From positions 92,301 through 156,300 of the forward strand of contig CADAUZ010000003.1 in NCBI GenBank assembly GCA_902791215.1: DNA of 64,000 bases, given 5' to 3'. Made by a program: the position numbers and the translations under genes. Origin of the DNA: Oscillospiraceae bacterium (lineage in GTDB: Bacteria; Bacillota; Clostridia; Oscillospirales; Oscillospiraceae). The notes under the pieces are model-generated. The model did not search any database, was not told the origin of the DNA, and saw only the letters and a program-made list of their open reading frames with translations. Positions 1 to 8,605 of the stretch are shown here, in pieces; position 1 is the stretch's first letter, and the number at the start of each line of letters is the position of its first letter.

Positions 1-487
1 TCTTGTAGTCGCCGGTGTGGACCACGGTGCCGATGGGCGTTGTGATGGCGACAGCCACAGCGTCGGGGATCGAGTGGTTGACGTGGATAAACTCCACCGT
101 GAAGCAGCCCAGCCGGAAGCTGGAGCCCGCTTTCTTTGTAAAAATCTGCGTGTTAAAAAGGAGATCGTGCTCCTCAAGCTTGAGCTCGATGAGCGCGGCG
201 GTCAGCGGCAGGGTATAGATCGGCACATCCAGATCCCGCAGAACATAGGGGATCGCGCCGATATGGTCCTCATGTCCGTGGGTGAGGATGATGCCGCGCA
301 GCTTCTCCTGGTTTGCCCGCAGGTAGGAGATGTCGGGAAAGACGCTGTCGATGCCGTACATGTCCTCATCGGGAAAGCCCATGCCGCAGTCGACCACGAT
401 GATGTCGTTGCCGAATTCATAGGCGTACATGTTCTTGCCGATCTCGCCGAGTCCGCCGAGGGCTATCACTTTCAGTTTAGAAACCAT
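1..487 (-). CDS. rnj: Ribonuclease J, N-terminal part (cut by window edge)
   Basis: Metallo-beta-lactamase/beta-CASP ribonuclease, which acts as a cytoplasmic 5'-3' exo- and endoribonuclease in mRNA turnover and rRNA maturation. About 162 residues are visible. They start MVSKLKVIALGGLGEIGKNM, a typical RNase J opening, and carry the zinc-binding HGHEDH motif at residues 70-75. The ATG (485-487) is preceded by a GGAG Shine-Dalgarno. The C-terminal two thirds lie left of the window. It follows recR on the same strand after about 80 bases. Family assignment is firm; RNase J1 and J2 cannot be told apart from this part. Confidence 0.93.
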   Translation of the reverse strand, partial: MVSKLKVIALGGLGEIGKNMYAYEFGNDIIVVDCGMGFPDEDMYGIDSVFPDISYLRANQEKLRGIILTHGHEDHIGAIPYVLRDLDVPIYTLPLTAALIELKLEEHDLLFNTQIFTKKAGSSFRLGCFTVEFIHVNHSIPDAVAVAITTPIGTVVHTGDYK

Positions 488-566
488 GTTTTCTCCATTC
501 AAATCATATAGTCAGATATGTAATACAACACAATTAAGAAATATACCCGGATTTTACAGGGATTAA

Positions 567-1166
567 TCAGATCTCCGTGCGGCCTTCGATTGCGCGGTTG
601 AGGGTGGCGTCGTCCGTAAACTCCAGGTTGGAGCCGACCGGGATGCCGTAGGCCAGGCGCGTGGTCTTCACGCCGAAGGGCTTTAATAAGCGGGAGATGT
701 ACATTGCCGTGGCCTCGCCCTCGGTGTCAGGGTTGGTGGCCATGATGACCTCCTCCACGTCATTGTCCGCCACGCGCTGCAAAAGCTCCTTGATGCGGAT
801 ATCGTCCGGCCCCACATGCCCCATGGGGCTGAGGACGCCGTGCAGCACATGATAGGTCCCGTTATACTCATGCCCGCGCTCGATGCTCGCCACATCGCGC
901 GGCTCGGACACCACGCAGATGGTGGCCTTGTCGCGGCTCTGGCTTGCACAGACGGAGCAGATCTCCCCCTCCGTCAGGTTCTGGCAGATCTTGCAGCAGT
1001 GCACGCTGCTCTTCGCGTCCAGGATCGCCTCGGCGAAAGCCTTTGCCTCCGCATCCGGGAGGGCAAGGATGTGGAAGGCCAGGCGCTGGGCGCTCTTTCT
1101 CCCGATACCGGGCAGCGAGGCAAAGCGGTCGACCAGATTGTCAAGGGATGCAGGGAAAAAAGCCAT
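567..1166 (-). CDS. recR: Recombination mediator RecR
   Basis: RecR works with RecF and RecO to load RecA at gaps during recombinational repair. The 199-residue length is normal. An N-terminal helix-hairpin-helix (LPGIGRKSAQRLAF, about residues 18-31) is followed by a four-cysteine zinc finger (CCKIC...CSVC, residues 57-72) and a Toprim domain whose acidic signature reads TNPDTEGEAT. The start ATG lies 10 bases after the rpe stop, and its GAGG ribosome site overlaps that stop, so rpe and recR are probably one operon. Confidence 0.97.
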   Translation of the reverse strand: MAFFPASLDNLVDRFASLPGIGRKSAQRLAFHILALPDAEAKAFAEAILDAKSSVHCCKICQNLTEGEICSVCASQSRDKATICVVSEPRDVASIERGHEYNGTYHVLHGVLSPMGHVGPDDIRIKELLQRVADNDVEEVIMATNPDTEGEATAMYISRLLKPFGVKTTRLAYGIPVGSNLEFTDDATLNRAIEGRTEI

Positions 1167-1176
1167 AGTCTAATCC

Positions 1177-1842
1177 TCAGGTCTTTTCAATGTTTTCGCG
1201 GATGGTGCGGATAGCGGCGGCGCGGTCCGCCTTTCCGAAAACGGCGCTGCCGGCGACGAGCACGTCGGCCCCCGCCTTTACGCACAGGGGCGCGGTGTTC
1301 TCGTCCACGCCGCCGTCGATCTCCAGCATGCAGTGCGGGGCATGCCGGTCGATCAGTTCACGGATGCGGGCAGCCTTCGGCAGCTGGTCTGCCATGAAGC
1401 TCTGGCCGCCGAAGCCCGGCTCCACCGTCATGACCAGAATGAGGTCACAAAGGCCGAGAAAAGGCAGCACCGCCTCCGCCGGGGTCTTGGGCTTGACGGT
1501 CACACCCGCTAGCTTGCCGCGGGCCTTGACCGTCTCGATGGCTGCGCGGATGTTTTCCTCCGTGTCGGACTCCACATGGAAGTTTACGAGATCCGCCCCG
1601 GAATCGCAAAAGCGCTCGGCATAGCGAAGGGGCCTGTCGATCATGAGATGCACGTCCAGGAACATGTCGGTCGCCCTGCGCAGGGATTTGAGCACCGGCA
1701 GGCCGATGGAGATGTTCGGCACGAACAGTCCGTCCATCACATCCACATGCAGCCAGTCCGCCCCGGCGGCCTTCACATCCGCCGCTTCCTCGCCCAATCT
1801 GCAAAAATCCGACGCCAAAATCGAGGGTGCAATCCTGATCAT
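1177..1842 (-). CDS. rpe: Ribulose-phosphate 3-epimerase
   Basis: Interconverts D-ribulose 5-phosphate and D-xylulose 5-phosphate in the pentose phosphate pathway. The TIM-barrel family pattern is complete: MIRIAPSILASD at the N-terminus, HVDVMDG with the metal-binding His and catalytic Asp, HLMI, the MTVEPGFGGQ phosphate loop, and EIDGGV near the C-terminus. I chose the ATG at 1842 because GGAAGGA lies about 9 bases upstream and the family always starts there; the reading frame is open 8 codons further upstream. It is followed closely by recR. Confidence 0.96.
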   Translation of the reverse strand: MIRIAPSILASDFCRLGEEAADVKAAGADWLHVDVMDGLFVPNISIGLPVLKSLRRATDMFLDVHLMIDRPLRYAERFCDSGADLVNFHVESDTEENIRAAIETVKARGKLAGVTVKPKTPAEAVLPFLGLCDLILVMTVEPGFGGQSFMADQLPKAARIRELIDRHAPHCMLEIDGGVDENTAPLCVKAGADVLVAGSAVFGKADRAAAIRTIRENIEKT

Positions 1843-1966
1843 ACTGGTAATCCTTCCCTGCCGCATTATAAACTAAGTTATTATACTACAGCTTCCAATT
1901 CTTTTCAATAGATTTCCTGTAAACAGATCGCAGGAAAATCATCGGCGCAGAAGATAAAAACAATCC

Positions 1967-1995
1967 TTGACGCGCCCGGAAAATGGTTATAAAAT
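1967..1995 (+). promoter_or_regulatory. Sigma-A promoter of xpaC-telA
   Basis: TTGACG (1967-1972) and TAAAAT (1990-1995) are separated by exactly 17 bases. Transcription would begin near 2002, just downstream of an in-frame ATG at 1999. This supports the TTG at 2029 as the true start of the next gene. Confidence 0.6.
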
Positions 1996-2028
1996 ATAAT
2001 GAAAATTTATATTCGGAGGGGCACTGTT

Positions 2029-2748
2029 TTGAACAGCAAAAGAAACATCAAACAGCTGGCAGCGGCGATCGGTGTCGGCGCCTATGTCGGACTGTGGGTG
2101 CTGGCCGCCCTGATGGGCTGGACCAACGTCATCAATATGCTGATCGTGTTTACCGCCGCGGCTGCGGCCGCCGGGCTGACCGCCCTGATCCTGCGGGGCC
2201 ACTCGAAGCGCCAGGCAAAAAAGCTCCAGCGTGAGCTGGAAAAGCAGCAGAAAAACGGACAGGTCTCCAAAAACGGCGCCCCGACGGTGGACACGAAAAA
2301 GAGCTACGGCCCCGAGATCGACCCCGTCGTGCAGGAGGGCAACCGCGCGCTGAGCGAGATGGGCAGGCTCTATATGTCCATCAAGGACCCCGAAGTGCGC
2401 CAGAAGATCAACGAGATCATGCGCATCACCGACAAGATCATCCAGGACGCCATTGCCGATCCCTCGGACATTCCGCAGATCAGGCAGTTCATGAACTACT
2501 ATCTCCCCACCACCATCAAGCTCTTGAACGCTTATGACCGCATGGGCTCGGCGGGTGTGCAGGGGGAGAACATAGACAAGAGCATGAAGAACATCAACGA
2601 GATGCTCGACGCCGCGATCGAAGCCTACAAGAAGCGTCTCGACTCCCTGTTTGAAAACCAGGCGCTGGATATCGAGACCGACATCGAGGTCATGAACACC
2701 ATGCTTGCCAGAGAGGGTCTGGCCGGCAGCAAGGATTTTGATATCTGA
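2029..2748 (+). CDS. XpaC-like 5-bromo-4-chloroindolyl phosphate hydrolysis family protein
   Basis: Membrane protein of the XpaC family, which commonly sits next to telA; its molecular role is not established. Two hydrophobic segments at about residues 8-50 are followed by a basic, helical cytoplasmic region with 'YMSIKDPEVRQKINEIMRITDKI', the conserved core of the family, split here over residues about 105-127. The start is taken as TTG 2029, 8 bases after GGAGGGG; the in-frame ATG at 1999 lies upstream of the predicted transcription start. It forms a two-gene operon with telA, 27 bases downstream. Confidence 0.8.
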   Translation: MNSKRNIKQLAAAIGVGAYVGLWVLAALMGWTNVINMLIVFTAAAAAAGLTALILRGHSKRQAKKLQRELEKQQKNGQVSKNGAPTVDTKKSYGPEIDPVVQEGNRALSEMGRLYMSIKDPEVRQKINEIMRITDKIIQDAIADPSDIPQIRQFMNYYLPTTIKLLNAYDRMGSAGVQGENIDKSMKNINEMLDAAIEAYKKRLDSLFENQALDIETDIEVMNTMLAREGLAGSKDFDI

Positions 2749-2775
2749 TAATTGACAGAAAGGAAGTTTCACCGC

Positions 2776-3930
2776 ATGAACGAAGAGAACAGCATTCCCG
2801 CCCTGACGCTGGACCCCATGCCCGCCGAGACGGCCGCGGCCGTGCAGGAGGCGCCCCAGGAAGAGGTAAAGGAAGAAGCCGTCGCCCCCAAGAGCTATGA
2901 GATGGACAGCCTCTCCCCTGCCGAGCAGGCGGCGGTCCGCAGCTTTGCGGAAAAAATCGACATCATGAATACCGAACAGGTCATGCACTACGGCTCCAAC
3001 GCCCAGAAGAACATCTCCGATTTCTCCGGCGCCGCCCTCGGCACCGTGCGCACCAAGGACCTGGGCGAGGTCGGCAACATGCTGGGCGACCTGGTCGTGG
3101 AGCTCAAGGGCCTGAACTTTGACACGGAGCAGAAAAAGGGCCTCAGAGGGCTGTTCAAGAAGTCCACCCAGAGCGTCGCGGAGCTCAAGGCCTCCTACGA
3201 CAAGGCCGAGACCAATGTCGACAACATTGTAAACTCCCTGGAAAAGCACGAGATCACGCTGATGAAGGACATCAGCATGATGGACAAGATGTACGAAAAG
3301 AACCAGGAGTATCTCAAGGAGCTGACCATGTACATCCTCGCGGGCAAGCTCCGGCTCGAGCAGCTTCGCAATGAAGAGCTGCCAAAGTACCAGGCCAAGG
3401 CCCAGGAGACCGGGCTCCCCGAGGATGCCCAGGCGGCCAACGACTTTGCCAACATGATCGGCCGCTTTGAAAAGAAGATCCACGATCTGGAGCTGACGCG
3501 CACCATCTCCGTACAGATGGCCCCGCAGATCCGCATGATCCAGAATAACGACAGCCTCATGGCCGAGAAGATCCGCTCCTCCATCATGAACACCATCCCC
3601 CTGTGGAAGAGCCAGATGGTGCTGGCCCTGTCCCAGTACCACTCCGATCAGGCGATGAAGGCCCAGCGAGAGGTGACCGACGTGACCAATTCCCTGCTCA
3701 TGAAGAATGCCGAAGCCCTGCACCAGGGCAGCGTCAACATTGCCAAGGAGGCCGAGCGCGGCATCGTGGACATTGAGACGCTCAAGAAGACCAATATCGA
3801 GCTCATCCAGACCCTCGACGAGGTACGCCAGATCCAGGACGAGGGCCGCGCCAAGCGCCGGCAGGCCGAGCAGGAGCTTGCCCAGATCGAGGGCGAGCTC
3901 AAGCAGAAGCTCCTGTCCATGCGCGGATAA
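2776..3930 (+). CDS. TelA-like toxic anion resistance protein
   Basis: A 384-residue TelA/KlaA-family protein, named for tellurite resistance in plasmids. In Firmicutes it is paired with XpaC and linked to envelope stress or antimicrobial tolerance. The protein is almost entirely alpha-helical, with an acidic low-complexity N-terminus (about residues 1-55) and the family core LRGLFKKSTQSVAELKASYD, then IPLWKSQMVLALSQYHS. ATG 2776 has AGGAAG about 9 bases upstream; an upstream in-frame TTG at 2752 lacks such a site. Stop is 15 bases before the YbaK-family gene. Confidence 0.88.
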   Translation: MNEENSIPALTLDPMPAETAAAVQEAPQEEVKEEAVAPKSYEMDSLSPAEQAAVRSFAEKIDIMNTEQVMHYGSNAQKNISDFSGAALGTVRTKDLGEVGNMLGDLVVELKGLNFDTEQKKGLRGLFKKSTQSVAELKASYDKAETNVDNIVNSLEKHEITLMKDISMMDKMYEKNQEYLKELTMYILAGKLRLEQLRNEELPKYQAKAQETGLPEDAQAANDFANMIGRFEKKIHDLELTRTISVQMAPQIRMIQNNDSLMAEKIRSSIMNTIPLWKSQMVLALSQYHSDQAMKAQREVTDVTNSLLMKNAEALHQGSVNIAKEAERGIVDIETLKKTNIELIQTLDEVRQIQDEGRAKRRQAEQELAQIEGELKQKLLSMRG

Positions 3931-3945
3931 AAGCGAGGCATCCCA

Positions 3946-4416
3946 GTGTCCATAGAAAAAGGCCGCGCGTATTTCCGCGCCCTCGGCATCGAAGACCGCG
4001 TGCTGGAGTTCGATGTCTCATCGGCAACGGTGGAGCTTGCGGCAAAAGCGCTCGGCGTGGAGGGGGCGAGGATCGCGAAGACGCTCTCCTTCAAAGCGCC
4101 CGACGGGTGCCTTCTGGTCCTCGCGGCGGGCGACGCGCGCATCGACAACCACAAGTTCAAGGATACCTTCCATGTAAAGGCCAAGATGCTAACCGCCGAT
4201 GAGGTGCTGGAGCTTGTCGGCCACCCGGTCGGCGGGGTATGCCCCTTCGGCTGCAACGAGGGTGTCCCGGTCTATCTCGACGAAAGCCTCAAGCGCTTCG
4301 AGACGGTCTTCCCCGCCGTCGGCAGCGCCAACAGCGCCATTGAACTGAACCTCGACGAGCTGTACCGCTACTCCAAAGCCCTCGGCTGGGTAGACGTCTG
4401 CAAGCTGCCCGAATAA
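3946..4416 (+). CDS. YbaK/EbsC-family aminoacyl-tRNA deacylase
   Basis: Small trans-editing domain that hydrolyses mischarged tRNA, typically Cys-tRNA(Pro) or Ala-tRNA(Pro). The 156 residues match the family: RIAKTLSFK with the conserved lysine, DARIDNHKFK, and the GGVCPFG loop near residue 100. The start is GTG with a GAGG site 8-10 bases upstream. Substrate specificity cannot be read from the sequence. It may be co-transcribed with xpaC-telA and is followed by two intrinsic terminators. Confidence 0.88.
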   Translation: MSIEKGRAYFRALGIEDRVLEFDVSSATVELAAKALGVEGARIAKTLSFKAPDGCLLVLAAGDARIDNHKFKDTFHVKAKMLTADEVLELVGHPVGGVCPFGCNEGVPVYLDESLKRFETVFPAVGSANSAIELNLDELYRYSKALGWVDVCKLPE

Positions 4417-4422
4417 AGAGTT

Positions 4423-4453
4423 ATCCCGGATTCGTTTGAATCCGGGATGTTTT
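4423..4453 (+). terminator. Intrinsic terminator after ybaK
   Basis: Perfect 11-bp stem (ATCCCGGATTC / GAATCCGGGAT) with a four-base loop followed by GTTTT. Confidence 0.85.
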
Positions 4454-4461
4454 GTGGGCTG

Positions 4462-4493
4462 ACGCCCTGCCGGATAATCGGCAGGGCGTTTTG
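4462..4493 (+). terminator. Second intrinsic terminator
   Basis: Perfect 11-bp stem (ACGCCCTGCCG / CGGCAGGGCGT) with a 6-base loop and a TTTT run on the plus strand. It lies between the end of the plus-strand operon and the end of the convergent secreted-protein gene. Confidence 0.8.
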
Positions 4494-4502
4494 TGTTGTG
4501 CG

Positions 4503-7500
4503 TCACGCGACGGGGATGAAGGCAAAGCCGTATTTGCCCGCGTAGAATTCAGCATAGCTGCCGTCCGCGCTGTGAATTGTCAGGCCGTTTGTGCCCGCGA
4601 AGGCCGTCGGGTCAATGCTCGTCGCGGAAGCGGGGATGTCCACGTCATGAAGGTTCGGGCAATCGGCAAAGGCCCGGCGCTCGATGCGCGTCACGCCGTC
4701 CGGGATGTGAACATAGCCAAACGCGCAATCCGCAAAGGCTTCCTCGTCGATCTCCTTGAGCGCGGCGGGGAGTATGAAGTCAGGCGCGTTCTTCTGCCAC
4801 ACGGCGTAGAAAGATACCGTCATACTTTCATCCTTCAAATTAGGACAAATTGTTTCCGGGGCCAACGGGATATCTTGATCGTACACAACAGTTCCCTCAT
4901 CTGGACCCAAGCGCCAACCCTGAAATACATATCCTGGCCTTGAAAGCTTGAACGTTGTATCGTTAAATAAGCCGGCATCATAAGTAGTTCCATAGTTCCA
5001 TACTGCGATTGTCCGATTCTCATTGCGTAATACGTAACCATCCACGTCTTGCGAATAACCATTGTCGTTCGGTCCGACAATACCATCATTGGCGTTGTAC
5101 TGTGTAATCAACTGATTTGGTGCCCAGACAGCATACAAGATAATCGTACAAGGACCGGTCGTACCTGTTATCCAAGTAGCATCAAAAACGAAGCTTATTT
5201 GATCTCCATATACTGATTTTACAAAACCTTCCTCCTCAATTTCGTTGGGTGTTTTCCAGCCATAATCGGTATGGAACTTACCATCGTTCACCCTGTACGC
5301 ATTCCAACCTATGAAGTTGTAGCCCTCTCGTTTGAAAGTACAGGCAGGAAATTGGGTCGGTTCGTCAAGGCATACTTGCATAGAGGGCATTGTCCCATAA
5401 TCACCATTGGCATCAAATGAGTATGAGTGGACTGTGCTGAATGAGAGGACAACGTTTACCCGGTCCTTTCCGATCGTACCGGTCAAAGCACCTGAATGTA
5501 CACCGTTGTATCGGTAACCGTCTTTTGCACGGATATTCTTGATTTCATATGTGCTTCCATAATGCCAAGCTGCCCAATAGTCATTCCAGCCTGAGCCAAC
5601 AAGGTTTCCATTTACATATATGTCCGCAGTACCATATTGCTGCAAGCCGTCATTAGCAACTCCATCAAGAAATCCGTCCATATTTAGGTAGGCAAGTGTG
5701 TTAAATGAAAGAATAACTTTTACCTGCTCAGTACCGATGGTACCAGACAATGCTCCGGAATGAACACCCAAGTAAACATGCCCATCAAGAGCCTGGATGT
5801 TCTTAATTTCGTAGGTTGTACCAACAGGAAGAGATTCATAATAATCTCCAACATTCTGTGCGACCAAATTACCATTGATATAAATATCTACTGTCCCGTA
5901 TCCTTCAAGACTTCCCCATTCAGGGTTCCCGTCCAAGCACCCATTAAGGTCAAATATTGTTGTTTGAACAGGCGGTTCAATCGCGTCGTAGTTGTCTGAG
6001 CGCAAAAGTGTAAGTTTCCCTTTTGGGCCTGTTTCTTGAAGCGTAGCAAAATCTGAATAACTAAGATGATGCAGTCTTACAACATCATCACCATATAAGT
6101 TGCAATCATAGATATACGCACCCGAATCTGTAAGAGAATAGACAACCATACTAAACTGTGTTCCCGAGGATGAGCCTTGATCAAACTGTAAAACATCTCC
6201 AGGACGAGCGGAAGCTAAGAGATTTCTAACACTATCGGCTGTGCAGGAGCCAACTTCTCCAATTGCCTGCATGCCGCTTTCACTGACACCTGAATATAAC
6301 CACCAACGATAGGTCTTTCCAGGGACTGTTGAATTGCCAAATATTTTGTAAACAACAAGCCCTGCAAATCCATAGCTCTTTTTTGACCCATCAAAGGAAG
6401 TAGTCCATGAACTGCCATCAGGGTATTCCGCGAGTATTGCCGCAAGCTTTTCTGATATTGTTCCGGTCGGAACCACAACAGGCTGTGAAGTCTGGCCGAC
6501 TGAGAAGCTGGAATCAATCAGTGTCTTTGTTGTCCTTGATGCATCAGTAGCGCTAACGACATATCGGTAAGATCCTGCACCTAGTTTTGAGAATGAAAAA
6601 GCATTATTGATACCATCGGACTGGATATTGTACGTCGTACCGTTCCATGATGTACTGTACGCAGGAAGGGCATCTACATTTGAAGAATTGTAGATATGCG
6701 CCGTGACCTGAGTGATCGTATAATTAGAGCTGATAATTCCTCTTAGACCATAGTTTTCCCCTTGCACCAGTGTCCCGGCAGTACCTGGAGTACCCGGTTT
6801 ACCGGTATATCCGGAAATATTGAGTGTGGAATCCTGCTGTACGGGCTGAGAGCCGGAATAGTTCGGTTTGCCGACCCACACGATGTAAGCACTGGGTTTT
6901 GCTATATCCACACCGTCAGATCGACGATATTTGTTATAGGTTACGGCATCGTTGTCATTGCCTTCGACCGTATAGATATAAGAATTGTCAACAGAATACA
7001 CAATGCCAACATGGTCAAACCCATATACTCCGCCATAATTGATATTCCCGTTGTTTTCAACAAATACCAAGTCTCCTTTAGCAGGTTGAACAGATGAGAA
7101 GCTGTAATATGGAACATTAAAATCTTCTTCGCCCGGATATGCATATGTCGTTCGATGAATGATCGACTGCGGTATTCCTGCCTGATTTGCGCACCAAGAG
7201 ATAAAGATTGCACACCATGCGGCAGAGGTATCGCTTCCATAGTACCATTGGTTATACTTTGTGTGATTTGTTCCGGTCTCATGATAACCAACCTGTGTAT
7301 ATGCAACCTCCGCAATATCAGTAGCCATATCTCCAGTGTTTGTCCATGTGTTTTCAAATTCTTGTACTGGAGAAGAAGACGTTGCGATCGCAGGCCGATA
7401 TAATGACGAGATATTTAAGTTAAGAAGAGAAGTTCTTGACATGCTTGAATAAGAAATCAGACAGTTTCCACCGTAGTTACATTCAATATAATAAACTGTT

Positions 7501-8069
7501 TCGCCAACGATTTTATAGATATAGCGTGAGTGCCCCCCTCCGCTAGTCGGATAACGAATTACGTCACCAGGAAAAAAAGCAAAATCCGAGCCAAAACTTG
7601 TATATTTATTAAAAAATGTAGATCCTTTCAGTGCAAGATCGCCAAACACAACATATGCCATATAATCTGCAAATCCATAGCACTGTGAGATTCCGCCTGA
7701 TATGCCCTTTCCTTCCATTCGGTTGCTTGTACATCCACGCTTTCCTCCCACATCAGAGTTGTGTGAATGTGTTCCCTGACTCTTGCTGCCTACGCAGGGC
7801 GCGTAAGTAATCGTTGAAGAGAATCGTCCATCCCTTGTCGCTTGCATTAAGTCATTAGAAAAAAGATAAGTATTCCAGTATACAGTAGAGTTCTTTCCGG
7901 AGCCAACGCCGAGCAGGCTAATGTATGTTTCCACTTTTGCAGTTATGGCGTCATATGTAGCTGAGGAATTCAAGAAACTCCATCCATTGACATCTTGTGC
8001 AGAGGCTTCTGTAGGCAGTACAGTAACAAGCATTAGCATGGCAAGAAATATTAATATACCTTTTTTCAT
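4503..8069 (-). CDS. Large secreted mosaic protein: CHAP-type hydrolase region, tandem repeats, InlB repeats and LRR
   Basis: Secreted 1188-residue protein. A signal peptide (MKKGILIFLAMLMLVTVLP, then ASAQ) is followed by a cysteine-rich papain-like segment (SQCYGFADY) and a second, clearer CHAP-like amidase region around residues 260-400 (AAWCAIFISWC ... DHVGIVYSV ... VEGND), with candidate Cys and His catalytic residues. Next come a third CHAP-like stretch, two near-identical repeats of about 75 residues (GxADIYxNGNLV ... HSGALxGTIG), two InlB/Listeria-type beta-repeats (NANDG...GYVFQGW) and a C-terminal BspA-like LRR (LKEIDEEAFADC). ATG 8069 has CCTCC-complement GGAGG 10 bases upstream. 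Bases from about 4850 to 8069 are visibly more AT-rich than the 3' end and flanks. Probably a cell-wall or surface interaction protein; exact substrate unknown. Confidence 0.8.
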   Translation of the reverse strand: MKKGILIFLAMLMLVTVLPTEASAQDVNGWSFLNSSATYDAITAKVETYISLLGVGSGKNSTVYWNTYLFSNDLMQATRDGRFSSTITYAPCVGSKSQGTHSHNSDVGGKRGCTSNRMEGKGISGGISQCYGFADYMAYVVFGDLALKGSTFFNKYTSFGSDFAFFPGDVIRYPTSGGGHSRYIYKIVGETVYYIECNYGGNCLISYSSMSRTSLLNLNISSLYRPAIATSSSPVQEFENTWTNTGDMATDIAEVAYTQVGYHETGTNHTKYNQWYYGSDTSAAWCAIFISWCANQAGIPQSIIHRTTYAYPGEEDFNVPYYSFSSVQPAKGDLVFVENNGNINYGGVYGFDHVGIVYSVDNSYIYTVEGNDNDAVTYNKYRRSDGVDIAKPSAYIVWVGKPNYSGSQPVQQDSTLNISGYTGKPGTPGTAGTLVQGENYGLRGIISSNYTITQVTAHIYNSSNVDALPAYSTSWNGTTYNIQSDGINNAFSFSKLGAGSYRYVVSATDASRTTKTLIDSSFSVGQTSQPVVVPTGTISEKLAAILAEYPDGSSWTTSFDGSKKSYGFAGLVVYKIFGNSTVPGKTYRWWLYSGVSESGMQAIGEVGSCTADSVRNLLASARPGDVLQFDQGSSSGTQFSMVVYSLTDSGAYIYDCNLYGDDVVRLHHLSYSDFATLQETGPKGKLTLLRSDNYDAIEPPVQTTIFDLNGCLDGNPEWGSLEGYGTVDIYINGNLVAQNVGDYYESLPVGTTYEIKNIQALDGHVYLGVHSGALSGTIGTEQVKVILSFNTLAYLNMDGFLDGVANDGLQQYGTADIYVNGNLVGSGWNDYWAAWHYGSTYEIKNIRAKDGYRYNGVHSGALTGTIGKDRVNVVLSFSTVHSYSFDANGDYGTMPSMQVCLDEPTQFPACTFKREGYNFIGWNAYRVNDGKFHTDYGWKTPNEIEEEGFVKSVYGDQISFVFDATWITGTTGPCTIILYAVWAPNQLITQYNANDGIVGPNDNGYSQDVDGYVLRNENRTIAVWNYGTTYDAGLFNDTTFKLSRPGYVFQGWRLGPDEGTVVYDQDIPLAPETICPNLKDESMTVSFYAVWQKNAPDFILPAALKEIDEEAFADCAFGYVHIPDGVTRIERRAFADCPNLHDVDIPASATSIDPTAFAGTNGLTIHSADGSYAEFYAGKYGFAFIPVA

Positions 8070-8122
8070 CGTCTCTTTTCCTCCATTCAATCTAATCTGA
8101 TATAAAAAGTCCTATCAGTCAC

Positions 8123-8151
8123 ATTTTAGGATATTATTTATCCTATGTCAA
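8123..8151 (-). promoter_or_regulatory. Promoter of the secreted mosaic gene with embedded inverted-repeat operator
   Basis: On the minus strand TTGACA (8151-8146) and TAAAAT (8128-8123) are separated by exactly 17 bases. The spacer is almost filled by a perfect inverted repeat, TAGGATA-N5-TATCCTA (8127-8145), which also covers the first bases of the -10 box. Half-site-like copies (CCTAT at 8111, TAGGA at 8189) flank it. This is a classic repressor-site geometry; the divergent XRE protein is the obvious candidate ligand, by inference. Confidence 0.7.
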
Positions 8152-8217
8152 GTGCTATGTTTACAATAAATCTGCGTTTTTCTTTTTATAGGACATATAA
8201 TAACCATGGTGATGCCA

Positions 8218-8535
8218 ATGGACGAACATCAATTTTCAAAGCGTCTCACAGCACTGAGAATGGCCAAGAACGTTTCAGCACGGGAGATGAGCCTCGCGCT
8301 TGGGCAGAATGCAAGCTATATTAATCGAATTGAAAACGGATGGGCTTATCCTTCCATGCAATGCTTTTTCTATATCTGCGAATACCTCGGCGTAACACCT
8401 GCGGAATTTTTTGACGAGCAGAACACGGACCCCTACAAACAGCGCCGTCTGGACGCGGCTCTGCGCATGCTCGACGCAAAGCAGCGCGACCTGATCCTGA
8501 CGCTGGCCGAGGGCCTGCTTGATATGCGAAAATGA
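8218..8535 (+). CDS. XRE-family helix-turn-helix regulator
   Basis: About 105-residue DNA-binding protein. An N-terminal Cro/C1-type HTH (FSKRLTALRMAKNVSAREMS, then GQNASYINRIENGWAYPSM) is followed by a short helical tail (LDAKQRDLILTLAEGLLDM), probably for dimerisation. No Shine-Dalgarno precedes any of the three clustered ATGs (8206, 8212, 8218). A TATAAT at 8196-8201 would place the transcript start at about 8207-8209, so the mRNA may be leaderless or nearly so; I chose the third ATG, where HTH homology begins. It is divergent from the secreted mosaic gene and likely controls it and itself. Confidence 0.82.
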   Translation: MDEHQFSKRLTALRMAKNVSAREMSLALGQNASYINRIENGWAYPSMQCFFYICEYLGVTPAEFFDEQNTDPYKQRRLDAALRMLDAKQRDLILTLAEGLLDMRK

Positions 8536-8552
8536 ATACGGTCAGCAAAATG

Positions 8553-8590
8553 ACAGCCCCTTGCCGTGAATCAGGCAAAGGGCTGTCGTT
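8553..8590 (+). terminator. Terminator between the XRE gene and the EAL gene
   Basis: Stem ACAGCCCCTTGCC / GGCAAAGGGCTGT with one mismatch and a weak T stretch. It separates two convergent genes. Confidence 0.6.
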
Positions 8591-8605
8591 CATTTAATAA
8601 TCTCA

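Noticed and set aside
1987..3723. A 578-codon minus-strand open frame antisense to xpaC-telA
   Set aside because: It is a GC-rich shadow; its translation is low-complexity (Leu/His/Val/Gly) with no family match, while the plus-strand genes are clear.
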